A stretch of 64,000 nucleotides of DNA from Oscillospiraceae bacterium (GCA_016293865.1 JAEDDG010000007.1:1-64000); one strand, 5' to 3'; positions 9,826 to 18,487 are shown, counted from the first letter of the stretch. Program-made: numbers and translations. Notes: a model not told the origin generated them from the letters alone.

Positions 9826-10401
9826 TTACCTCGATTTCTGCGAATTTTGATTTGCTTCTACAATGGAAATGATCTCGCCGGCGGCGCGCTCGACCTGATC
9901 GTTCACAACCACGTAATCGAACAGTCCGGCATATTTCATTTCCTTCTCTGCCTTTTCCAAACGGCCGCGGAGTTTTTCCTCGGTTTCAGTGGAGCGCCCT
10001 CTCAGGCGGCGTTCCAGTTCCTCCAGGCTGGGCGGCGCAATAAAGATCGAGACAGCCTCCGGCAGCTTTTCCTTGATCTGCTGAAAGCCGCGGATCTCGA
10101 TCTCAAGAAAAACATCGTTGCCCATTTTCACGTTTTCCGTTACCGGTGCGCGGGGCGTGCCGTAATAGTTGCCGACATATTCGGCATATTCCAGAAACTC
10201 GTCGTTTTTGACCATTTCAAGGAACTGTTCTCTGCTGATGTAATGATAGTTCACGCCGTCCTGTTCGCCGGGACGCGGCGCGCGCGTCGTTGCGGAAACA
10301 GAAAAATAATAGTTTTTCAGCCGCGCAAACACTGCGGACAGAACCGTTCCCTTCCCGCATCCGGACGGAGCGGAGACAATATAAACCTTTCCCTCACGCA
10401 T
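9826..10401 (-). CDS. gmk: Guanylate kinase
   Basis: Phosphorylates GMP to GDP, 191 residues. The P-loop APSGCGKGT is near residue 11, followed by the GMP-binding region with ATTRAPRPGEQDGVNYHY and the LID segment RLRGRSTETEE. The start overlaps the end of remA by eight bases. Standard length and complete. Confidence 0.97.
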   Translation of the reverse strand: MREGKVYIVSAPSGCGKGTVLSAVFARLKNYYFSVSATTRAPRPGEQDGVNYHYISREQFLEMVKNDEFLEYAEYVGNYYGTPRAPVTENVKMGNDVFLEIEIRGFQQIKEKLPEAVSIFIAPPSLEELERRLRGRSTETEEKLRGRLEKAEKEMKYAGLFDYVVVNDQVERAAGEIISIVEANQNSQKSR

Positions 10402-10669
10402 CTTCAGAAGAATCCTCCGCAGCGTCTTTCTCTGTCCGGCCCGCCAATCTCGCCGCGACTGTTTCCGGCTGAATCGCGGAAAGGATCACATGACCGCTGT
10501 CCGCAATGATCACCGCGCGTGTCCGCCGGCCATACGTGGCGTCGATCAGCTGCCCCTTATCCCGCGCATCCGAAATAATGCGCTTGATGGGGGCCGATTC
10601 CGGACCCACAATCGCCACAAGGCGGCTGGAAGAAACCATATTTCCAAAGCCGATGTTAATGAGCTTCAT
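10394..10669 (-). CDS. remA: DUF370 / RemA-like DNA-binding regulator
   Basis: Small protein of 91 residues matching the DUF370 family, whose Bacillus member RemA activates biofilm-matrix and osmoprotection genes by DNA binding. The diagnostic N-terminal part MKLINIGFGNMVSSSRLVAI and the segment PIKRIISDARDKGQLIDATYGRRTR are present, with the typical VIIADSGHVILSAIQPETVAAR ending the conserved core. It lies between yicC (17 bases upstream) and gmk, as in many Firmicutes. Regulatory targets here are unknown. Confidence 0.92.
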   Translation of the reverse strand: MKLINIGFGNMVSSSRLVAIVGPESAPIKRIISDARDKGQLIDATYGRRTRAVIIADSGHVILSAIQPETVAARLAGRTEKDAAEDSSEDA

Positions 10670-10686
10670 CTTTCTGATCCCTCCGT

Positions 10687-11565
10687 TTATTCAATGTTCT
10701 GAATCTGCTCGCGGATTTTTTCAATTTCAGCCTTCAGATCCACAACAATTCGGGCCATTTCCAGATCATTGCCCTTGGAACCCAGCGTATTCGCCTCACG
10801 GTTGAACTCCTGAACAAGAAAATCCAGCTTACGTCCGATGGGCTCCGTACTTTCCATGAACGTGCGCAGCTGAACCAGATGGCTCTTCAGCCGTACAATT
10901 TCCTCATTGACAGCCACGCGGTCAGCAAAAATAGCTGCTTCCGTCAGGATCCGCGCTTCATCAATGGTTGTGCTTTCCAGAACCTCCCGCATGCGCTGCT
11001 CCAGCCGCGCGCGGTATTCCGCCACAGTCTGGGGGGAACGCGCCTCGGCAAGCGCCGTCAGCCGTTCAATTTCATCCGCCCGGCTGAGAATGTCATCGCG
11101 CAGACGGGCGCCCTCTGCAACGCGCATGCTGTCAAAGCTGTCAAGCGCCTGCGCCAGAACGACACAGATATCCTTTGTCAGCTGGTCCGTATCAGTCTCT
11201 TTCTTTTCAACAACCAGTACATCCGAAAAACGTGCAAGCGATGACGCTGTCAGATCATTGGTCACGCCGTATTTGTCAAACAAATGCTGGAATGCCTCAA
11301 CATAAGCGCCAGCCAGCGGTTCATTGATCCGGATGGTGACGTCGTCAGCCGCAGATGCGTCAATGGTGACGTACACGTCAACCTTCCCGCGGGAAATGCG
11401 GCTTTGGACCATTGACTTAATCGCATCCTCCGCTGCGGTATATACACGCGGAATCCGGACATTGCAGTCGAGAAAGCGGTTATTGACGCTTCTGAGCTCC
11501 ACAGTCAGGCCCAGCTTTCCGGATGTTCCGGTCGCGTTGCCGTAACCTGTCATACTTTTAATCAT
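10687..11565 (-). CDS. YicC-family endoribonuclease
   Basis: YicC/YloC family protein of 292 residues. The N-terminal YicC domain starts with the hallmark MIKSMTGYG and contains ELRSVNNRFLD, and the C-terminal DUF1732 domain ends with the conserved segment VQEFNREANTLGSKG plus an amphipathic helix. Members have been shown to be endoribonucleases acting on RNA in E. coli and B. subtilis. It begins the yicC-remA-gmk-rpoZ-priA operon segment and follows a putative membrane protein gene by 14 bases. Confidence 0.93.
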   Translation of the reverse strand: MIKSMTGYGNATGTSGKLGLTVELRSVNNRFLDCNVRIPRVYTAAEDAIKSMVQSRISRGKVDVYVTIDASAADDVTIRINEPLAGAYVEAFQHLFDKYGVTNDLTASSLARFSDVLVVEKKETDTDQLTKDICVVLAQALDSFDSMRVAEGARLRDDILSRADEIERLTALAEARSPQTVAEYRARLEQRMREVLESTTIDEARILTEAAIFADRVAVNEEIVRLKSHLVQLRTFMESTEPIGRKLDFLVQEFNREANTLGSKGNDLEMARIVVDLKAEIEKIREQIQNIE

Positions 11566-11579
11566 TTTACCAGTCCTTT

Positions 11580-12110
11580 TTACACTTTATGGCTGTATTT
11601 TGAAATTCTTGCACAGTAAAAAACAATCAGGCGCGACACGCCGAAATCGAAAACAATAAAACACGCATTGAAAACAAGATAAACCAGTGGATAACTGCGG
11701 CTGAAAAAGTCACCGGAAAACACCAGTCCGGAAAACACAAACAGCATCACAGTCAGCGCGGCGTTCATCACCGCAAGCTTCACCGCCCACCCGCAGAGCC
11801 GGCTTTTTATCCGCTCCGCAAGACTCTTGACAATCGGATAATACCCAAAAAACAGAGCATACAAAAGCACTGCCGATTTCATCGGTACAAGCAGGAACCC
11901 CAGTACTGTCGTGCCCGCGAATACAAACGCGCCGCCGGCAAGCCCCGTCTCAATGACAGCCGCAAAAGCAAACAGCGACGCTGCCGCCACGGTTCCGATA
12001 TAGCTTGTGGGGATCAGTGCGGACAGATAAAGCAATCCAGCGGAAAGCCCGGTTAAAATGCCTGTCAGCGCAATTCTGCGCGCTCTGCCGCGTCTTCGGT
12101 CAGTCATCAT
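11580..12110 (-). CDS. Small polytopic membrane protein, unknown function
   Basis: 176 residues with about five predicted hydrophobic segments (roughly 13-33, 38-58, 62-88, 105-130, 140-165). The N-terminus is very basic (MMTDRRRGRARR), so it is probably cytoplasmic. The central part KSAVLLYALFFGYYPIVKS is the most family-like piece; the overall layout recalls substrate-binding S components of ECF transporters, but no ligand motif is recognisable. It lies three bases after the DnaJ-like gene and just upstream of yicC, so it is co-transcribed with both. I do not recognise a function. Confidence 0.8.
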   Translation of the reverse strand: MMTDRRRGRARRIALTGILTGLSAGLLYLSALIPTSYIGTVAAASLFAFAAVIETGLAGGAFVFAGTTVLGFLLVPMKSAVLLYALFFGYYPIVKSLAERIKSRLCGWAVKLAVMNAALTVMLFVFSGLVFSGDFFSRSYPLVYLVFNACFIVFDFGVSRLIVFYCARISKYSHKV

Positions 12111-12113
12111 ATC

Positions 12114-12719
12114 TTACCTGCACCCGCTGCAGCAGAGATTGGCGCACCACAGTGCCGTGCAGACGTCGCACATATCCATGCCGGCCGATGAACCGTACCC
12201 ATCCTGCCGGTAGGGCTGGTTGTTGCTGAACATATAATTCAGCGCCTGGCGGTACTCCGCATTGCCGGGATCCATATTGACCGCCCTCTGATAATAATTG
12301 CGCGCCTCGTCCATCCAGCCTTTTCTGTAGTACAGGCTGCCCATGAGGAAATTCCACTCGGCATTGCGGTTGGAAGCCGAATTCAAAAGCGCCTCCGCCC
12401 TGGCCAGATTTCCGGAATTCAGCGCAGCGCGCACCTCATTGAAAGCAGAAGCTCCGCTGTATCCGCCGTAGCCGCCGTAACCGGAACTGCCGGCATTGCC
12501 GCCGTAGCTGTTTCCGCCGGAACCGCCGCCTGCTCTCTGCTTCGTGATGGCGTCATATGCTTCATTGATCTCCTTCATTTTCTCCTGGGCAAGATCGGCA
12601 AGCGGATTGTCATGATAGTTGTCCGGATGATACTTGCGGGCGAGATCACGATAGGCCTTTTTGATTTCTTCGTCTGTTGCGTTTCTTGAAACGCCCAATG
12701 TGGAATAAGGATCGTTCAT
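12114..12719 (-). CDS. DnaJ-domain protein with TPR-like region and Cys-rich tail
   Basis: 201 residues. Residues 1-65 form a J domain (YSTLGVSRNATDEEIKKAY, then the HPD triplet in ARKYHPDNY), which would stimulate a DnaK partner. A Gly/Tyr/Ser-rich linker (about 68-95) follows, then TPR-like helices containing RGWMDEARNYYQRAV-type repeats, and a short tail with five or six cysteines ending CANLCCSGC. The tail could bind metal or be lipid-modified or membrane-apposed. Its ATG follows the DUF5685 stop codon directly. It is a J-domain accessory protein rather than the main DnaJ, lacking the canonical zinc repeats. Confidence 0.88.
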   Translation of the reverse strand: MNDPYSTLGVSRNATDEEIKKAYRDLARKYHPDNYHDNPLADLAQEKMKEINEAYDAITKQRAGGGSGGNSYGGNAGSSGYGGYGGYSGASAFNEVRAALNSGNLARAEALLNSASNRNAEWNFLMGSLYYRKGWMDEARNYYQRAVNMDPGNAEYRQALNYMFSNNQPYRQDGYGSSAGMDMCDVCTALWCANLCCSGCR

Positions 12720-13613
12720 CTATGTTTCTCCATTCTGATCCGGGAACCTGGCGCGCCGGCTGCGGAAGCGGCCCTCCAGAACACGGCTGCACACAGACGG
12801 CAGTCCCAGATACAGGATATTTCTGATAATCGGCGTCCAGCGTGTGGACGGCATAAGCTCATAAGCGCTGATGCACTGATTGGAAGACTGGGCAAGCGTC
12901 GCACGCACTTCTTCCTTCTGCCCGTCAGACAGGCATCCGTCGCGGACGCAGAAACGCGCTTTCAGCGGATTATAGGCTCCCGTGCGCGCATCATCCTTCA
13001 GGTCGTCCGCGGCGTCGATGATATAAATCCAGCGTCCGAGATGGTAAAGAAGCTGCCTGCAAACGCGCATTTCCCGCGGATCCTGTACAAAATCGGCGGC
13101 CGCCGACAAAAGCTGGGCAAACTTGTCCGCCGCGCGGTCCAAAGAAGGCTCCTGGGCCTTTTCCAACCCGGAAAGCTCACCCAGAAGCGCCGCCACGCGG
13201 CTGTCAAACACCGGATAATCGCGCCTCGCTTTACGGTAGGCCCGGCGCAGGGCAAGCATGGCGGCAGAGGCTTTGAGTTTTTCGCCCGCCCGGCCGTCGG
13301 TCAGGCTGTCCTTCAGCTTCCACCATGTGAGGATAACGCTGCAGCCGGCGCTGCAGGCCAGCGCCGGACATATGCGCCAGGTGCAGGTGCGGTGCAGAGG
13401 GTGTACCGCACAGCGCCGGCATTCAGTCTCCGGTTCCTGATCCGGAGTCCAGAGGAGCATGCTCAAAAACACAAAATCGTAATTCAGGATAAAACGCGCG
13501 GCCACCCCGAACTGCCTGCTCAGTGCATGACACAGTGAACAGTAGCAGGAACGGAACTGCTCAAACTCGCGGACCTTCAGTTCGCACTGGAGCGGTCTGA
13601 CATAACCAAACAT
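12720..13613 (-). CDS. DUF5685 family protein
   Basis: 297 residues matching clostridial proteins annotated DUF5685 of unknown function. The N-terminus MFGYVRPLQCELKV is characteristic. Cys clusters occur at RSCYCSLC, at CRRC...HRTC and at CPALACSAGC, suggesting metal binding. The rest is helical and contains two Asp-rich stretches, WWKLKDSLTD near 115 and IDAADDLKDDARTGAYNPL near 195, arranged like the paired metal motifs of all-helical isoprenoid synthases (my inference). It lies between ybbR and the dnaJ-like gene with ten and zero spacer bases. Confidence 0.85.
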   Translation of the reverse strand: MFGYVRPLQCELKVREFEQFRSCYCSLCHALSRQFGVAARFILNYDFVFLSMLLWTPDQEPETECRRCAVHPLHRTCTWRICPALACSAGCSVILTWWKLKDSLTDGRAGEKLKASAAMLALRRAYRKARRDYPVFDSRVAALLGELSGLEKAQEPSLDRAADKFAQLLSAAADFVQDPREMRVCRQLLYHLGRWIYIIDAADDLKDDARTGAYNPLKARFCVRDGCLSDGQKEEVRATLAQSSNQCISAYELMPSTRWTPIIRNILYLGLPSVCSRVLEGRFRSRRARFPDQNGET

Positions 13614-13623
13614 CGGCGCCGTC

Positions 13624-14880
13624 CTACGACTCAGTCAGTGCAACGGTAACCGTGTAGTCGCCGATGGCGTCAACGTTCGGGAAACCGTCGACATAAACAT
13701 AAGCCGCAACAGAGAACGTACCTGTCGTGTTGCCGAGTTCCGCCAGATCGGCCACAATCCGGATGTTGGACGCGGTGATCTGCTCAAGATCCTTCTCAGA
13801 TCCGCGCAGGGTTACATCCAGACTCTGCGTGATAATCACGTCGTTATAGCCCTCTGTGACGTTTCTTGTAGAGATATTTGTTGCCGACAGGCGTCTGGAC
13901 GAACGGCCGATCACTTCCACGGAAACTTTGGCCGACGTCTCACCGGAGAGATTTTCAACGCCGTTGGGCAGTGAAATTTTCATAGCCTCGCTGAATGTGA
14001 CAGTGAAATCGGTCAGATCAACTGTACCAAGCACAATGGTGTTCAGGTCGCTCAGCACCTCAGGATCACCGGAGAGCGTAATGCTGGCAGGCTCAATCTT
14101 CACCACGGAGTTTTTGCTGTCCGCCGAAGCGCCGCTGATTAAATTGACATCCAGCGTGACTTCCTTGACCATTTTGATGGTCAGCGTAACCTGAATGGTA
14201 TCCTGGCTCAAGGTGATATTCTCAGCGCTGACCGGAATGCCGTCTGCGTTGACAAGCGTCACATCCACACGTTCAGTCACGGTCTGGGACACATCTGTTC
14301 TGTTGATGACAACCCAGGCATGGTCAACCGTCTCCACAATGGACTCCGGTCCGGAGACCTTTATCGTGTCCGTATCAAATTCAAGCGGCTCAGCCTGGTA
14401 GCCCACCGCCACGCTGCCCTCATTGCTGCCTTTGACCTCAATGGTCTTGGTAATCAGCCGCTCCACAGTAACCGTAATAAAACTGGTTGGAGAATTTGTA
14501 CCGCTGATGGCGTTCGTGTTTGTCCCATCCGGATAAATAATCTCATACGGGAGCTGATAGACACCGGCCACCCCGGCTCTTGCAATCTCCGACAGATCCA
14601 CTGACGCTGTAAGGTTCCGGTTGTTGAACGAGGCAACCGTATTGCGCTTACCGGTAAAGCGAATGGTCAGCGCATCGTTGTCCAGTCCGGTAATCACAAG
14701 GTTGCTGTCCGTCAGCGTGTCTTCACCCACCACATCGACGCTGATCCCGGCGATTGTGACGCCGACATCCGGGTTTTCTGCATACTCCACATAAGTCCAC
14801 AGGGCAATCGACACGATAATGGAAAAGAGAATATAAAACGTCTTTGTCTGGAAAATCTTATGATAAATCCCTTTTTTCAT
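13624..14880 (-). CDS. cdaR: YbbR-domain protein (CdaR-like regulator of c-di-AMP synthesis)
   Basis: 418 residues, one N-terminal transmembrane helix (about 13-30, FYILFSIIVSIALWTYVEY) and a long extracellular part built from about four YbbR repeats rich in beta strands (for example VKVEPASITLSGDPEVL-like segments). In Firmicutes YbbR/CdaR binds CdaA and tunes its activity at the membrane. It overlaps cdaA by the four bases ATGA, confirming the functional pairing. The glmM gene often found after it is not present here; DUF5685 follows instead. Confidence 0.93.
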   Translation of the reverse strand: MKKGIYHKIFQTKTFYILFSIIVSIALWTYVEYAENPDVGVTIAGISVDVVGEDTLTDSNLVITGLDNDALTIRFTGKRNTVASFNNRNLTASVDLSEIARAGVAGVYQLPYEIIYPDGTNTNAISGTNSPTSFITVTVERLITKTIEVKGSNEGSVAVGYQAEPLEFDTDTIKVSGPESIVETVDHAWVVINRTDVSQTVTERVDVTLVNADGIPVSAENITLSQDTIQVTLTIKMVKEVTLDVNLISGASADSKNSVVKIEPASITLSGDPEVLSDLNTIVLGTVDLTDFTVTFSEAMKISLPNGVENLSGETSAKVSVEVIGRSSRRLSATNISTRNVTEGYNDVIITQSLDVTLRGSEKDLEQITASNIRIVADLAELGNTTGTFSVAAYVYVDGFPNVDAIGDYTVTVALTES

Positions 14881-15734
14881 GCCTGATCACCCGACTGCTT
14901 GTCAGCCTTTCTGAACAGCCTGCGCTTTTTTGGCTCAGTATTGGGCAAAAGCTCATTGCGCAGGAGCTTGTCGAACGTGTCCGGAGCCAGATGACGCTTC
15001 AGCATACTGTCAATCGCCACGGAGATTGCGCCTGTTTCCTCCGATACAATCACAACCACAGCGTCGCTGCGCTCGCTCATGCCGACGCCGGCACGGTGCC
15101 GCATGCCGAGATCGCGGCTCAGGTTTGTGTTGTTGGAAAGCGGCAGCATACATGCCGCAGACGCAATTCTTCCCGCGCGGATGATCATCGCTCCGTCGTG
15201 AAGCGGTGACTTCGGATAAAAAATATTGCGTACAAGTTCAGAAGCCGGCGCAGCGTCCACCAGCGTTCCGGTCTTGATATAACCGTCGAGACTCGTTTTC
15301 CGCTCAAACACAATCAGTGCGCCCACTCTGTCACGGGACATGTCCGTACAGGCAGTCACAATCTGTGCAATCGCATATTCCGTCGCCTTAGCGCCCATTG
15401 CCTTTCCGCTGAAACGGCCTGTCAGATCGCTGCCGCCCATCTGCTCCAGAAGCCTGCGCAGTTCCGGCTGGAACAGCACGATGATAACCAGCACGCCCAT
15501 CTCAAAGGCTTTGCCGAGCAGCCAGCTGACGACCGTCAGATTCAGGAGACTCGACAGCCACAGCGCCGCCAGAATGATAACGATGCCCTTGATTACATTG
15601 GCCGAGTTCGTTTTGCGGACAAACGTCATGATCTTGTAGATGAAAAACGCCACAAGAGCCATGTCGAGAATGTCGTTATACTGAATGGTGGACATAAGAT
15701 TGAAAAAAGTCGAAAAAATGTCTTTTCCCACCAT
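14877..15734 (-). CDS. cdaA: Diadenylate cyclase CdaA
   Basis: Makes the second messenger c-di-AMP from two ATP. About three N-terminal membrane helices precede a DAC domain carrying both active-site motifs, DGA in SPLHDGAMII and RHR in GMRHRAGVGMSE. I start at the ATG at 15734-15732 because a GGGGTG ribosome site precedes it; an in-frame ATG eight codons upstream (15758) has no ribosome site. A strong sigma-A promoter lies just upstream at 15794-15822. The partner ybbR overlaps its stop by four bases. Confidence 0.95.
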   Translation of the reverse strand: MVGKDIFSTFFNLMSTIQYNDILDMALVAFFIYKIMTFVRKTNSANVIKGIVIILAALWLSSLLNLTVVSWLLGKAFEMGVLVIIVLFQPELRRLLEQMGGSDLTGRFSGKAMGAKATEYAIAQIVTACTDMSRDRVGALIVFERKTSLDGYIKTGTLVDAAPASELVRNIFYPKSPLHDGAMIIRAGRIASAACMLPLSNNTNLSRDLGMRHRAGVGMSERSDAVVVIVSEETGAISVAIDSMLKRHLAPDTFDKLLRNELLPNTEPKKRRLFRKADKQSGDQA

Positions 15735-15793
15735 AACACCCCGCTTCCGGTTGCCCATACATAGTATACGCCAGCATAATTAGCGTATTTATT

Positions 15794-15822
15794 ATTATAG
15801 TACAAGGCGGCGATTTTGGCAA
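15794..15822 (-). promoter_or_regulatory. Sigma-A promoter of the cdaA operon
   Basis: On the minus strand TTGCCA (15822-15817) is separated by exactly 17 bases from a perfect TATAAT (15799-15794). The surrounding 80 bases are AT-rich, unlike neighbouring coding DNA. It would start a transcript about 50 bases upstream of cdaA. Confidence 0.85.
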
Positions 15823-15854
15823 TAAAGTAATGTTAATTAATTGTAAAAGGCACT

Positions 15855-16973
15855 TCAGCGCCGGATTGCACGCACAGCCGAGATCAAAGCATACACATCG
15901 TCCATTGTACTGAAGGCAGAAAAACTGACACGCACCGTACCGCTGTCGTGGGTGCCGGCCGTGCGGTGCGCAGCCGGCGCACAGTGCAGACCGGCGCGTA
16001 CAGCAATGCCGCGCTTTCCCAATTCTGCCGCCGCCTCAATCGGCGAAAGATTGTCAAACACCATGGAAAAGACGCCGGTCTGCAGTGTCTCGTCCTCTGT
16101 CCAGATCGGGTGGACGCCGTGCAGCCGCTCAAGCCCCGCACAGGCAGCGTTTTTCAGCCGGATCTCATGGCGGCAGATCCGGCCGACGCCCTTCGTCTGC
16201 ACAAACCGCATACCGGCTGTCAGTCCCGCGGCACCGGGAATGTTGCCGGTCCCCGCTTCGACTCTGTCCGGAAGGAAATCCGGCATTGTCTGCAGATCCG
16301 AATTTCCGCCTGTTCCGCCCATCAGAAGCGGCTCCGGCGTCCGTCCGCAAAGCAGAAGTCCCGTGCCCTGCGGGCCGTAAAGCCCCTTGTGTCCCGGCAT
16401 CGCCACAAACGCGGCGCCCAGATCAGCAAGATTCAGTGCAAGCACTCCGGCCGACTGGGATGCGTCCACAATCAGCGGCACCTCGCTTTCCGCACAGATT
16501 TCGGCAATCTTTTCAACCGGAAGGACAAAGCCGAACACGTTGGACACATGCGTACAGACCGCAAAATCGGCGCCTTCACGGATTGCGCTGTAAAACGCAT
16601 CCGCTGCCCGGGCCTGATCGAACAGCGGGGACACGGTCTGCCGCACAGACAGCCCACGTGAGTACAGCGGGCGCACAACCGCATTGTGTTCATAGCCGGT
16701 AATAACCGCCGTCTTTCCCTGCCCGGCCAGCGTGTGGATGGCGAGGTTCAGCCCGTGGGTCGCATTAAACGTCAGAGCGACCTGTTCCGGGTTTTCCACG
16801 CCGAACAGCCCGGCAGCCGTCTCCCTGCAGCTGAATGCAGCATCCGCGGCGTTCATGGCGGCGGCATGTGTCCCGCGCCCCGGCGTGGAACATGTACGCA
16901 TGGCCTTTTCCATACTCTTCCACACGGTGCCCGGCTTATGCAGTGTCGTTGCCGCATTGTCAAGATAAATCAT
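15855..16973 (-). CDS. Cysteine desulfurase-like PLP enzyme (aminotransferase class V)
   Basis: 372 residues of the NifS/SufS fold. It starts MIYLDNAATTLHKPGTVW, has the PLP lysine in MPGHKGLYGPQGTG and a catalytic Cys in RAGLHCAP, so it can release sulfur from cysteine (or selenium from selenocysteine). It groups by these motifs with the stand-alone clostridial family annotated as cysteine desulfurase family protein rather than with IscS. It overlaps the DUF3343 gene by four bases, a coupling that suggests sulfur or selenium handover between the two products. Confidence 0.92.
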   Translation of the reverse strand: MIYLDNAATTLHKPGTVWKSMEKAMRTCSTPGRGTHAAAMNAADAAFSCRETAAGLFGVENPEQVALTFNATHGLNLAIHTLAGQGKTAVITGYEHNAVVRPLYSRGLSVRQTVSPLFDQARAADAFYSAIREGADFAVCTHVSNVFGFVLPVEKIAEICAESEVPLIVDASQSAGVLALNLADLGAAFVAMPGHKGLYGPQGTGLLLCGRTPEPLLMGGTGGNSDLQTMPDFLPDRVEAGTGNIPGAAGLTAGMRFVQTKGVGRICRHEIRLKNAACAGLERLHGVHPIWTEDETLQTGVFSMVFDNLSPIEAAAELGKRGIAVRAGLHCAPAAHRTAGTHDSGTVRVSFSAFSTMDDVYALISAVRAIRR

Positions 16974-17224
16974 AGCTGCACCTCGCTGTACCGGTCCTTT
17001 GTACCTGAAACAAACACCTTGACGGGCGGAAGATTTGCCTTGTTCAGATTGATCAGCGCATCCGCCAGCCGCTTTTCAGATACTTTTACACAGTAACCGC
17101 AGCCGTCTGTGGTCAGTTCCTGGGGCGCTTTTGTGACAATGGCCGCGATCCCGGCCTTTTCAAGAACACGGGCCGTTCTCTGGGCATATGTCAGGGAACG
17201 GCACATCATGAGATAATGAATCAA
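16970..17224 (-). CDS. DUF3343 putative Se/S carrier-like protein
   Basis: 84 residues. The conserved features are the N-terminal LIHYLMMCRSLTYAQ segment, a helix ending in a pair DGCGYC with two closely spaced cysteines, and a short beta-alpha-beta tail; DUF3343 proteins are proposed sulfur or selenium carriers in clostridia. I use a TTG start at 17224 because GGAGG lies seven bases upstream; the in-frame GTG at 17239 is inside that ribosome site. It is translationally coupled to the desulfurase downstream. Confidence 0.88.
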   Translation of the reverse strand: MIHYLMMCRSLTYAQRTARVLEKAGIAAIVTKAPQELTTDGCGYCVKVSEKRLADALINLNKANLPPVKVFVSGTKDRYSEVQL

Positions 17225-17241
17225 AAAAATTCCTCCCACCG

Positions 17242-17276
17242 AGTATGATTTGTCTCAGGCGTCTGTAAATCATACT
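17242..17276. repeat. 10-bp perfect inverted repeat upstream of the DUF3343 gene
   Basis: AGTATGATTT (17242-17251) and its complement AAATCATACT (17267-17276) flank a 15-base loop in the ispF-DUF3343 gap. No T-run follows on either strand, so it is not a typical terminator. It may be an operator or an RNA hairpin upstream of the ribosome site. Confidence 0.6.
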
Positions 17277-17297
17277 ATGCAGGAGGAGTGCAAAACT

Positions 17298-17771
17298 CTA
17301 TTCGTTCAGCAGAACGACGGCATGCGCCGCGATCCCTTCCAATGCGCCGGTAAATCCCAGGCCTTCCTCAGTCGTCGCCTTGACATTCACGCGTTCCGGC
17401 TCAATTCCGAGCGCGTCAGCCAGGCGGACACACATCGCATCGATATACGGTCTGAGCTTCGGGCGCTGGGCTATAATCGTAATGTCCGCATTTGAAACAC
17501 GCATTCCGCGATCATGCAGGCGGCCGACAACTTCCCGCAGAAGCATGATGCTGTCGGCATCCTTATATGCGTCATCCGTATCGGGAAACAGCCGGCCGAT
17601 ATCACCCATAGCCGCGGCGCCGAGCATTGCGTCCATCAGTGCGTGCACAGGCACATCCGCATCCGAGTGTCCGTCCGGCCCCAGCTCAAACGGGATTTCC
17701 ACACCGCACAGAACACACCTGCGGCCGCGCACCAGTCTGTGCACATCATATCCGTGTCCGATCCGCATCAA
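17298..17771 (-). CDS. ispF: 2-C-methyl-D-erythritol 2,4-cyclodiphosphate synthase
   Basis: Step five of the MEP isoprenoid pathway, 157 residues. It starts MRIGHGYDVHRLV with metal ligands Asp and His, has the SDADVPVHALMDA motif and the C-terminal TTEEGLGFTG motif. It overlaps ispD by four bases, so IspD and IspF are made together; with ispH about 1.5 kb away, three MEP steps are encoded in this neighbourhood. Confidence 0.97.
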   Translation of the reverse strand: MMRIGHGYDVHRLVRGRRCVLCGVEIPFELGPDGHSDADVPVHALMDAMLGAAAMGDIGRLFPDTDDAYKDADSIMLLREVVGRLHDRGMRVSNADITIIAQRPKLRPYIDAMCVRLADALGIEPERVNVKATTEEGLGFTGALEGIAAHAVVLLNE

Positions 17772-18487
17772 TCTCTCTCCTTCCGGCTGCGCAGAATTGC
17801 CTGGGCCGCCACCAGGTCGGCCGGCGTTGTGATCTTAATGTTCTCGTCATCGCCCGGACTGATCCAGACCGCTGCACCGATGGCCTCCACCGCCATACAG
17901 TCGTCTGTAATCTCCAGTTTCCTGTCCAGCGCGTTCTGCAGCGCGCCCTTAATCAGATCTGCGTCAAAAACCTGCGGCGTCTGCACCGCATAGAGCACAG
18001 ACCGTTCAGGCGTCTCTTCCACAACGCCGCGGCGGACCTTTTTGATCGTATCCTTCACAGGCACCGCCGGTTCCGCCGCATGGTGGACTGCCGCCAGTTC
18101 TATGGCGCCGGTGATCACTGCATCTGTCACCAGCGGGCGCGCCCCGTCATGAATGGCAATCAGTTCCGCCTTCTTTGAAACGCTGAAGACGCCGGCATAG
18201 ACTGACTCCAGCCGCGTCCTGCCGCCCGGAACCACGAGCTTCACTTTTCCGAATCCGTATTCACGGCAGAGCCCGGCCGCTTCCTCCAGCTCTTCTCTCT
18301 GCACGACAACAACAATTTCCGCTATGGCGGCATTCTCTTCAAACGCTCTCAGCGTCCGGACCAGAACCGGCTCTCCGTCCAGCAGGGCAAATATTTTATT
18401 CTGTCCGCGCATGCGCACGGAACTGCCGGCAGCCGCAATCACAGCGGCACAAAACGGCTGCTTTTTTCTTCCAGAACGTCCAGGCAA
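17768..18487 (-). CDS. ispD: 2-C-methyl-D-erythritol 4-phosphate cytidylyltransferase
   Basis: Third MEP-pathway enzyme, 239 residues from a TTG start. The nucleotide-binding motif AAVIAAAGSSVRM is near residue 14, with Lys in GQNKIFALLDGEPVL and the substrate loop HDGARPLV. The TTG at 18487-18485 is preceded by GGAGGG with six-base spacing. Longer in-frame starts would run across a 10-bp hairpin and have no ribosome site, so I reject them. It follows carD by 59 bases and overlaps ispF by four. Confidence 0.95.
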   Translation of the reverse strand: MPGRSGRKKQPFCAAVIAAAGSSVRMRGQNKIFALLDGEPVLVRTLRAFEENAAIAEIVVVVQREELEEAAGLCREYGFGKVKLVVPGGRTRLESVYAGVFSVSKKAELIAIHDGARPLVTDAVITGAIELAAVHHAAEPAVPVKDTIKKVRRGVVEETPERSVLYAVQTPQVFDADLIKGALQNALDRKLEITDDCMAVEAIGAAVWISPGDDENIKITTPADLVAAQAILRSRKERD

